Shown here: positions 21,220-30,700 of the stretch, piece after piece | Layout: each line of letters begins with the position of its first letter | How positions within the stretch are numbered: the stretch's first letter is position 1 | DNA from: Bilabrum cf. latius | Taxonomy: Eukaryota; Bigyra: Bicosoecida; Bigyra; Bicosoecida | DNA: 64,000 nt | Direction: 5' to 3' | Assembly (NCBI GenBank): GCA_965178125.1 | Contig: OZ237754.1 | Location: forward strand, 310,001 to 374,000 | The notes under the pieces: generated by a model | What the model saw: the letters and a program-made list of their open reading frames with translations, nothing else | Told to the model about the DNA's origin: nothing | Database searches by the model: none | Translations under genes and position numbers: made by a program

Positions 21220-24057
21220 TCACGTGCTGCGCTCTCCCTCCCCGCCAAGATTTGCGCCATCATCCGCACCAACACTGCCAGCGGCCCCGCTGCTGCCATC
21301 CTCGGCTGCACCTTTGCGGGCACTGCTGCACCTCGCGAGGGCGGCCGTGATGGAGGACGCCCCCTTTGCCTGCCTGCTCGATCCAAAGAGGGCCACATTG
21401 AGCACTTTGGCAACCCTTGAGCCGAACTGCACCGCGCGCTTTGGCAAAAGCGCGCTTTCGCCTAGCCCGAGCTGGACTGCGACCAAACGCAGCACCCGCT
21501 TGTCTCCCTGACCCCGCTCTAAGCCGGGGTCCAATATCCTATCCACAGGGATGCGTGACAGCGCACCCAGCACGCCCTCGTCCAGGAATGGCAGCCGGAG
21601 CTCCCTCCCGTGGTCGCTTACAATCCTGTCGTCTCTGCCGAGGTTTCGGGCCCACAGCCGATCCACATCCATAGATAGCTCTGACGCGACCGCGGCCCAG
21701 CCCCCTCTCGACACCGCAGTTGCATGCCTGCCGTACCCGCCGCACAGCTCGTCTGCCCCCAGGCCAGAGAACACAACGCGAGCCGAAGACACAAATCGAC
21801 TATCTTCTATCGCATCGCGCACAGCAGCCACGGGACATGATTCAACAAGCCCGGCCGATGAGAGGTCTGCAGCAGTTGCCAGTCTCCCTGTTCCCGAGGC
21901 GGCGTGCCATATCGCCATACCAAGAGACAGGTCCATGTTGGTACATCTTGGCCACAATAAGGTCGCCACGTGAAGCATGGTCTTCTTGACGTCGTCAGGC
22001 GAAACGTTAACAAGGACGAGTCGCCACTCTCTCTCCGGGCACGACCGTCGGAGCTGCATCCACGATTGCAGTGCGGTTTTCCTGTCCGGAGACTGATGCT
22101 CTGGATAGTCAAAGCAGGCCGACAAAAGGTCAATTGGCTCCCCCGGTGGAAGGAAATCGTGTGCAAGCCTGGCAACAATGGTGCAATCGAGGCCCCCGCT
22201 AAACAGGACGGCCAAGCGAGAGGGTGCAAGTGATCTTGCAGCTGCTGCAGCAACAGTTTCCGACTCTGCACTGGCCGCGATGGGTGCTGCAGCTCTTTCC
22301 AAAGGTGACGCGCCTCCCAGATCTGGGGATGCGGCGACAGAGTCTCTCGGCAGCTCTGGCCCAATGGGCGGCCTAGCCACTTCGGAAGCGGAGGGCTCCG
22401 TGTGACTAGGGTCGGGGCAGTGTGTGACGCGCCGCTGCACAGCCAGTCGAAGGGCTACCATCGTTGCGTCTCTAGCACGGATCCAATCACCGGCCAACGC
22501 CAGTGAGTCGTTCTCACAAGCACCTGGGCTTGGGCTGCTGGTTTCACAAGCACCTGGGCCTGTACTGCTGGCTTCACTGCTACGGCCAGACGATACCGTT
22601 GCTACATCGGTTGTGCTCACAGATGCTGGTTTGAGTGCTCTGCCTTTGCTCACTGCGGCTCCCCCCTTACCCCTTTGGTCAAGTCTCACAATGTCTGGTC
22701 TTGCCACGGATGCACGTGTAGGTCGCCACAGCGGCAGCCCGCGCCGCAGATCGACACAACAGAAGCCAAGCACAACAGCCGCGGTCTCCCTACCTACATC
22801 TGATACGCTTGAATGCTTCTGGTCCTCGAGTGACAGTGGCAATGCAACGTCCCCGGGGTCTGTCACCAAGCCAGGTTCTCTGCTTGCTGCAGGACCCAGT
22901 GCTTTACCCCAATCGATGCTCATGGCTCTGACTGAGAGCGGTGGCTTGCAAATGCTGCTGTCTCCGAGCGCAGCCCAGCAATGACCAGCGCCAGCACCAT
23001 TACCATCACCAGCACCAGCACCAGCACCAGCACCAGCACCAGCACCAGCACCAGCACCAGCACCAGCACCAGCACCAGCACCAGCACCAGCACCAGCACC
23101 AGCACCAGCACCAGCACCAGCACCAGCACCAGCACCAGCACCAGCACCAGCACCAGCACCAGCACCATCACAAGCACCTGCACCTGCACCTGCACCTGCA
23201 CCTGCACCTGCACCTGCATCTGCACCTGCACCTGCACCTGCACCCGCACCAGCATCAGCACCAGCACCAGCACCAGCACCAGCACCAGCCCACCCGCAAG
23301 CCATCACCCAACCAGCAGGGATCTCCTGCCAACGCCCCCCGCATGCCACCACATCCAAGTTGAGGTCTCTTGCATCTGTCATGAGTGGTTCTTCGATCAA
23401 TGCTGCTGTTGGTACAACATCCCCTGCCCCGCCGAGGCCCCCACATACAGAGCTTGCTGCCGGGGCGGGGTGCTGGACGCTGCTTGACTGGCGGGTTATC
23501 CTCGCGATTCCTGACAGCTCTGGAAGAACGACGCTAGATACTATGACTGGTTCGTGTGTCTCGTGACCGGCGCGTGGCAATCGAAGCAGCAGGCTCCTTC
23601 TGCCAACTGCACCCCGCCCAAACACAACGCTGCTGGTAGCGGTGTCTACCACGCAGGCTGCCCAGGGACCAATAACCGAGTCTAGAGCCTGGGCGATAGC
23701 CAAGTGCGACTCTTTCTGTGATGCTGCCTCCGTAAGGCGCAGTTCAACGCTGTCTCGAATCGCAGCAGTATCACTTGTTTCGGTTCCGAGGCCCCAGGCT
23801 TCGCCGTTCCAGGCAATTCCACCGCTACGCGACATGAACCCCAGAGGCTATGCGGATATCACCCCGGTCTTGGAACGTTGCATGGAGAGCACTGATGCTA
23901 TCATAACTACTCGGGTACCATTCGCAAGCTTCCATTCACGAAAAGACATGTTGTCCGGTCCTCGCGAGCGCAACGCGCGGCGGGCCTGCTCGCATACGTT
24001 TTTGACCAAATCGTCTGGGCAGTCCTGAGGAATAATCAATAAAGTCACTCCGCACAT
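21220..24057 (-). CDS. ASNSD1: Asparagine synthetase domain-containing protein 1 (ASNSD1-like)
   Basis: Single exon, 945 aa, TGA at 21222-21220. The start is fixed by the class II glutaminase rule that the catalytic Cys follows the initiator Met: MCGVTLLII at 24057. The N-terminal domain continues with SRGPDN and WNGEAW. The synthetase domain at the C-terminus has FSGGLDCTIVARLAHDFLPP, VVFSGLGADELCGGYGRHA and ARNLGRDDRIVSDHGRELR, LPFLDE, all as in ASNSD1. The usual SGGxDS has Cys for Ser. The one in-frame TAG (23850-23848) lies in VISA-TAG-PLGF, where family members carry a conserved Gln-Pro before the WNGE motif. Between the domains is a long Ala-Gly repeat (hexanucleotide tract 23007-23289) and a poorly conserved linker, making it much longer than animal homologues. 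The family's biochemical role is unclear. Confidence 0.88.
23007..23289. repeat. In-frame hexanucleotide microsatellite encoding an Ala-Gly tract
   Basis: About 283 bp of (CACCAG)n, shifting to (CACCTG)n in the middle and back to (CACCAG)n with a few CATCAG units. On the minus strand it encodes an alternating Ala-Gly run inside the ASNSD1-like protein. Because the unit is 6 bp, it expands or contracts without frameshift. It also leaves other frames open (His-Gln and Ser-Thr runs), which are not genes. Confidence 0.95.
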
Positions 24058-24290
24058 GCTCGAAGCTAGTAAGGCGAGGGATTTCTGACATTCTGACACT
24101 CTGCGTTCTGGCAACTCGGAGCAGCGGCGAACTGCAACTGCGTCGTTCCAGCGCTTTAATCAGGAGTGCCTGACATAAATATGCACCCCACTCTATTCAT
24201 GGTACGTATTGCCAAAGAAAGCAAAGTTGATCACATGTCATTCGTGCGCGAGTGCCGGCTCCGGGATGCCAGCAACCCCTGCACACGCAC

Positions 24291-25291
24291 TCAGCTGCCG
24301 CCCAAGCTTACAATGTCATCAATCCCTATTCGGAGCAAAGCCATCCGAATGGCCCATGCCAGCACAAACGCCGCTACGAAGGCGACTAGCGCGTGCCCGG
24401 TCATGAGAAGCCCTCCCCGGAGCCAGCTCTGCCTCGTGCTCGTCGCCTGGAACGAGCCTAGCAAGAACATGACTCCCAGGGAGATCGCCGCCGAAAAAAT
24501 CGCGACTGCTCCCATTCCAGCAGACAGCTGCTGCCCCGCTCCATCCCCCAGCAGCGGCACGGCAGCACCCTGCGCCGCCGCGAACACCTCATCCATCCAC
24601 CCTCGCACGGTGGGGCCTCCAAAGGCATACGCCGCCGCTGGCCAGAGTGGAGCCGTGCCGAACACCAAGTATGCCAATCCAGTGACCAGTCCGTCGACTG
24701 CGGGCGTTTCTTTTCCCGAGGGCACGATCATTCGCAGTTCCACGGCCATCATGTGATCAATGAAGGCGGTGTGATATTTCTTGCTCTTCATGTACATCTT
24801 TATCAACTGCTCCGCATCGCTCCTGGAAAACCCCTTGTTCTGGTGCAGCACGACCATTTCTTCGATCTCGCCCTTTGGATTTCTGTCGAACTCCCACTTT
24901 TCCCGCGCCCGCTCCGCCAGAACGTGCGATATCCTAGCTACTCTAGCAATGTACTCGCCAAGACCCATAGAAAAAGATCCTGCAATCAGATTGCAAAAGC
25001 CTATCAACAGAAGGATGCCGAGAGGCAGCTTCCCTCCCGCGACTGCCGCCACGATGGCCAGCTGCGTTACCACCCCATCCAAACCTCCAAAAAGAATGTT
25101 TTCCAAGTACTCTCCCCCTGGGCTGCGCAAACACATAGGCTGACGACAAGTTTTCCTTCTGCTTCGGGCAAAATCATTTTGAATAGCCCCGAGGCAGGTT
25201 CTTTCTTACCTTTCATGGCCAGCCTCAATCCTTTTTGTAATCTCCTCCGCAGAGTGAGCAGCCTTCGACGCTGAAACGTCACCGCGTTTGA
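24291..25291 (-). CDS. VIT1/CCC1-family vacuolar iron (metal) transporter, 5' end unresolved
   Basis: The main exon, 25122-24291, ends in TGA. It encodes the VIT/CCC1 fold: ENILFGGLDGVVTQLAIVAA in TM1 with the conserved Asp, then LLLIGFCNLIAGSFSMGLGE, the cytoplasmic metal-binding helix region (GEIEEMVVLHQNKGFSRSDA, then MMAVEL), and three further membrane helices (LVTGLAYLVFGTAPLWPAAA; GAVAIFSAAISLGVMFLLG; ALVAFVAAFVLAWAI). These proteins load Fe2+ or Mn2+ into vacuoles. The preceding exon ends at 25212 (donor AAAG before GTAAG). Joined in phase 2 it gives AAHSAEEITKRIEAGHESPG, GEYLENILF, typical of the family lead-in. That exon probably starts near 25291 (acceptor ctgcag). The initiator ATG and any earlier exon were not found. 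There is no TAG in the main exon. Confidence 0.85.
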
Positions 25292-25703
25292 CTGCAGTAA
25301 GCGGTAGTACAAGAAGGGCATTCTACTGATGGCATGCGCGATAGACAGAAAACCGAATGATTTTCTCGAGATCGAATACACGCACATGCTTCTCTCGGGT
25401 TGCTAGCAGACGGCGAGTTCGATTCCGTTGAGGTTTGGCGTGTTGCAGGTATCGCAGACCTTTGCCTCAGCCCGTCGGACTGGCTTGTGTCCGACATGCT
25501 TGTAAATTAAGCCACGTCGCAGCAACCAGTCGTTGCGCAGTCGCCGGCGCCGGCGCCGCGACGGCGCCGGCGGCCGCCACTGGCACTGGCAGCGGCGGAA
25601 CTTCCGAGTCCTTGATGATTGCCTCCAAACAGGCACAAGTAGTCATTGTCGGGCGTCTTGGACAGCCATAGCTTGGTTCATTGTGTAATCCCAAGTTGCT
25701 CAG
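25292..25703. other. No confident gene; likely 5' exons and shared upstream sequence
   Basis: This 0.4-kb stretch should contain the 5' end of the VIT1-type gene (minus) and the promoter of the TBL1-like gene (plus). A minus-strand frame around 25670-25507 (KLWLSKTPDNDYLCLFGG, then Ala/Gly/Arg-rich, TAA at 25509-25507) may be the end of another small gene, but I cannot identify it. Confidence 0.3.
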
Positions 25704-27595
25704 ATGTCCATTACAACGGAGGAGGTTAATTTGATGATATTTAGGTACTTGCAGGAGACGGCTCATGAGCATTCAGCTTTTACCTTTGCGCATGAAGCAA
25801 GATTAGCGAGATCGTCGGTAGCTCTGGCCAACATACCACCAGGGTTACTAGTTGAACTCCTTTAGAAGGGCCTGCAGTATGCTGAGATGGAAAGAGAGAT
25901 CGTGGCGGGAAACACAGACCCTGAAGTGCCCAAGCCGCCTGCTGGGCTCACAACGATTTTTAATGCAAGCCCTAGATCAGCGTCATACTAGGCTGAGTTG
26001 TAGTCAAAGTCACAGGCTGAATCAGGTGCGGGCGCTTCGTCGGCTGCGATGAAGGACGACGAAGACGATACCAGCGAAGCCGAGGCAAGCAAGCGAATAC
26101 AGTCGCTAAAGCTTCTAGAGACTAGTCCTGTCGTTTTGGTTCGTCGCCCAATGAGCAGTGTTGCCGCAGTCTGGTAAGTCGCGGCCACCCAAACGCGCGA
26201 GCATCGGGAGTTAGCAGCATGTGCTGTTCGATGAACCAACCACTCCCGCCACAATTGGCTTATCATGATGGCCTTTCCCCCGCCTCGCAGTGGGACCGAC
26301 GGCAGCATCGTGACTGTTGATACAGGCGCATCTGACCGCAAATCCACGATTATACGCCTGCAGCTGCCGGACCGCCCAGCCGCTGTGCAGGCCAGCGTCG
26401 ACGCCATGCGTGCCAGGGCCGTCGCAGCTGCCTCTGGCAGCACTGCCTCGAAAGCAGGCACAGCGGCAGCCTCCGGTGCCTCTTCCTCCTCTTCCGCTGC
26501 AGCCTCGTCCTCATCGACTGGCGCCGCGCAGGGTGCTCTAGATGCGGTATCGGCGACTGCATTCGACGAAGTCACTGACCTGTCTTGGAGCGTGAGACGT
26601 CCGGAACCGACTCGCTCTCGCTGGTTGCCAGCATTCGATGACACTGCCTGCGTGTAGACACTTGATCTTGCACGCTGGACTTTCGCATTGTTTTGTGATG
26701 TGCCTCTTGTCCTCTTTTTGATCTCTCGCAGCCTGACGGCAAGTACATTGCAGCTGCAGCAGCAGATGGCAGGGTGGTGGCTTGGCAGTCCGACAGCAAG
26801 GAGGCCGCGGCCACCATGATCGGACACAGCGGGCCGTGCATGGGAGCGCAATTTAGTGCAACAGGAGCGTACCTCGGCAGCTACGGCTCCGACGGGCGAG
26901 TGGTGATCTGGGACCCTGATGACTGGACGAGGCACAGCGTGGTGTCGGTGCACGGCGCAGCCGTGCTCGGCTTTGGCTGGCAGACTGACTCTGTGTTTGC
27001 GACCTGCTCGGCAGACCGCATGGTGTATCTGCACCGTCTGGGCAACAAGAAGCCGATCAGGACGTTCCAGGGGCACGGGGCGGCTGTCACCACCATGGAG
27101 TGGGACGGCGGGCGCAGCTTGCTCGCGACTGGATCGGACGACACGTCGGTGCGCATCTGGTCCCCCAAGGAGGGCCTCGTGGCCTGGCTCACGGGGCACG
27201 CGGAGGAAATAGCCGACATTTCATGGTCTCCTGTGGGCTTTGACGGGAAGAAGGCGGACAAGACGCAGCAGCCCGCCATCGCCAGCTGCTCCTTTGATGG
27301 CTCGGTGAGGCTGTGGGACGCCAAGTCAGGGAGGTGCTCGGCGCGGATTGCCGCGCATAGCTCCATGGCGTGCTCTGTCGCCTTCAGCCCGACCGGTGCA
27401 ACGATTGCGAGCGGTGGCGCGGATGGCGACCTGGTGATCTCCTCCCTTGCAGACGGGCGGATCGCGGCCAGGATCCACCTCGATGCCCCCGTGCACTCGG
27501 TTATGTGGGATGGCAGGGATGCCGACAGGGCCATTGCTGCGCTCTCGGATGGAACCATTGCATGCGTGAACTTGAGAGCAGGAAAAGCAGAATGA
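25704..27595 (+). CDS. TBL1/TBL1XR1-like LisH-WD40 corepressor subunit
   Basis: Exons 25704-26173, 26291-26591 and 26732-27595 join in frame (544 aa, TGA), with introns of 117 and 140 bp. The start MSITTEEVNLMIFRYLQETA matches the LisH N-terminus of TBL1, followed by HSAFTFAHEARL and LLVELL-TAG-KGLQYAEME. Animal TBL1 has Gln-Lys-Gly-Leu-Gln-Tyr at this place, so this TAG (25863-25865) sits on a conserved Gln. Two more TAGs follow in exon 1. The C-terminus is a WD40 propeller with TBL1-type blades: IGHSGPCMGAQFSATGAYLG, IRTFQGHGAAVTTMEWDG, GSDDTSVRIWSPKEG, ASCSFDGSVRLWDAKSGRC. A Ser/Ala-rich insert lies near residues 205-235, and the first blades look eroded. TBL1 proteins act in nuclear histone-deacetylase corepressor complexes and F-box-like ubiquitin exchange. 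Confidence 0.9.
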
Positions 27596-27720
27596 AGATA
27601 ATGCCATGCAATCAAGGTTTAAGTATGCACGCTACGGACCGACTCGGCCGCCACGTGGCGCCACAGCTAGCATGCCCTTGCGGGACGTTTCCCACCCAGA
27701 TCGGATACTCCTTGCTACGA

Positions 27721-30700
27721 TCACGAACTGCCGCTGCCAGAAGCTGCCTCGCTGGTTCCGTCATACGCGTGCACCACTCTCGCGAACACGTCCTCCAGCG
27801 TCACTTGCCCCACGCCCCAGTCCGTGATACCACCCTCCCTAGCATTGTCGTGCATCAGCCTAAACATGTTCGACAAGGGCATGCCACCCGTGGGGACCAG
27901 GAAGCTCGCATACCCTTGGTAGTCTTGGTCGATGCTAGCTGTAGGGAACAGCCTAGCGATCAGACCAACCGCTCGCTCCCTCCCCAGCGCCTTCCCACCT
28001 CGCTCGGGAACCCCTGCAGCCGCTGCACCTGCAACAACTGCGCCGCCAGAGTCGCGCTCGTAGTTCACAAAGAGTCTGTAGCCTTGTCCGAATCGGTTGC
28101 GCAGCGATTGTGGGGTGCCAATCACGCGCACCCGCCCATCGCAGACTATAGCAATCCTGTCGCTCAGCAGCTCGCACTCGTCCATCGAGTGCGACGTCAG
28201 CACCATGCTTCTAGGCCTGCCAGTGTGGGACGGGAGGCGTTTGGCCCGCTCAATGACTCTCCACAGGCGCCGCCTAGAGGCGAGATCCAGCCCCGCAGTG
28301 GGCTCGTCCAGGTAGGAAAGCACCGACCTGCCCGTGAGGCTGATGGCGGTGGAGAGCCGACGGCGCATGCCTCCGGACAGCTGGCCCGCTGCGCGTTTGC
28401 GCACAGCAGCAAGGTCAACTGCCTCCAACTGGTTGTCAACTTCCACCTGCAGTCCCTCAGGCTCCACGCCCTTGAGCCTGGCATAGAAAAACAGGTGATC
28501 CTCTACGGACAGGTCGTCCCACAGCACGCTGTGCTACGGGCAAAGCCCAAGGGACAGGTGAACGCCTGTCGGGTCGCGATCGACGTGGTGGCCACCCACC
28601 CACGCATCGCCAGCAGTGGCTGGGATTGTCGCCGAGATGCAAGCAAACGAGGTGGACTTTCCGCACCCATTAGGCCCGACCATTCCCAGCACCTCCCCAG
28701 GATTCAAGGCGTAGTTCATATCCTGCACCGCCACTTTCAGGCCCATTGGAGTGTCGAATTCTTTGCGAAGAGCCCTGACAATCAGAGGTGCGGGCGCGGC
28801 GGCAGCGTGCCGATCCAGCGCACTGCCCGTCAGGCCGTCAAGGCCGGCTCGGACAGGTGCGGTGCCATCGTCCCCAAAACCCAACAGCTTCGCGATCCGT
28901 CTCCTCTCCTCTGTGACCATCGGGTCCTCTCCCCTCGCCTGCTCGAACGCATGCTGCTCGCTGCCAGCGTGGGGAAACAATCCAAGGAGTGGACGCCTGT
29001 CGTTCACCCGCAGCGGAGCAGAGTCACCGAGACACTACGCAGGTGACGGGGGCACCAGGCCACCCTATGAGGAGGCCAGGCCTGGCATGCCCCCCAGACC
29101 CACGCTGCCAACTGAGCCATCGTTGGTGTGGCTATTGGACAGCAGAGATTTTCTCATGTCGTCGGCAGAGTCCGAGTTTCCGGCTTCCTTCTCACCCTTG
29201 GAGCCTCCCGCAGAATTTCTTGCTCCGGAAGAGCGGCAGCTGCAGGTGCAATTGTTCTCCAGCCATCCGTGAGGCAAGCACCAGCGAAAGCAGCAGCAGG
29301 GGTGGGACGGCACCTGGTGCTCACCCGGGAGCACCTGTTCCAGGTAGACAGCCGCAGCCATGTAAATCACTGCATCGATGAATAACCATGCAATCACCCA
29401 GCGCATCTCTGTGCCGGCTGCGGTCGCCTGCGCAAAGTTGTCAAGGCAGTTTCCCTTAAAGATACACGCAAAGTTCATCAGGTAGATCCCCCTGCAGAGC
29501 GCAAAAATCGGCATAACATGCAGCCACGAGGGCATCCGAGCTCCGTACGAGAACGGCGGCACGTTGCCGTAGATTCCGTCTGCCAGAACTGTTCCTATCA
29601 GCGTGCCGAGCAATGCAACAGCATATCCAACGATGGTTGCCACGCGCCTGGAGCCCAGCAGTGATGCCACAAAGGCTGCCAGCGAGGTCAGCGCCATGCC
29701 CCAGCCGACAAAGAATAGCAGAAGCAGCAGCGGACTTGTGGAGAGGAAGAAACTGAAACGCAGGATCGCTCCGACGGCCCAGAAGAACCCCACCACACAG
29801 AGGTACATGCCCATGTTCAGCAGGTAGTTCGTCCCGAAGTACTCGTAGTCCCGCATGCCCATGGCGCGCTGCAGCTGCAAGAGTCCCGTCTCGCGCTCCA
29901 GAACGGTCGTGAAGCTAAATAGAGGGAGCTGCAGGGTCAGCCCGATGGGGTACAGGAACGCGCCGAACACCTGTACCAGGCTCTCCAGGTTCTGCACGAT
30001 ACGCTCCGGCATGGTTGCAACCACCTTGACGGACAAAAACTGACATTGATTTGTACGTTACATCGAATCAGTTCTAGAACCTCCGGTTAGGGTTGCTAGA
30101 AAATGCGAGGGCGTGCTGGGCCCCGGCTCCTCGGGCGGTTGACCACCCGTGGCGCCACAAGGGGACCCGGCTGCTGGTGCAGCCTGCGCGCCTGACGCGG
30201 GTAAGCAAAGTGCCTACCCACCGGAGGTATCATTCAATCATACAATGTAAGCAGATGCGCTCGAAGATCTAAACACCCAGCCAGTGGCTGGGAAAAGTCA
30301 CCCGAGCTCGGTGCCGCCCTCTCAGTGAGGTGACGACCCCTACATCCAAATCCCTCAGAGTGTCTGCATGGCCTGGACTATAAAGACCGAAAATGTTCCG
30401 GAAGAAAACTATCCATGCCTGGGTGCCGCCCTCTCGTTGAGATGACGACCCCGTCTTCTGCTGACTGTCCCGCGGTGTGATTTGTTGGCTGAGGATGCCG
30501 ACAAACTCACGCGCGATCCTGGGTGTCGCCCTTCGGTGTCCGGTGGCGACCCCTGTACCTCTGGGTGTTGAGTCATGATCCCTGCCCTGCAAGATATGCG
30601 CTATCGTTGCGCCAAATCGCAGGCCCTGGGCTGTCCTCGCGCTCCAAATTGCTGTGGTACGCGTGGGCTCTTTGCCCCATCATTCAGGGACTTGAGTCAT

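Noticed and set aside
22941-23487. Plus-strand frames rich in His-Gln or Ser-Thr
   Set aside because: They are shadows of the hexanucleotide tract in the ASNSD1-like gene on the minus strand.
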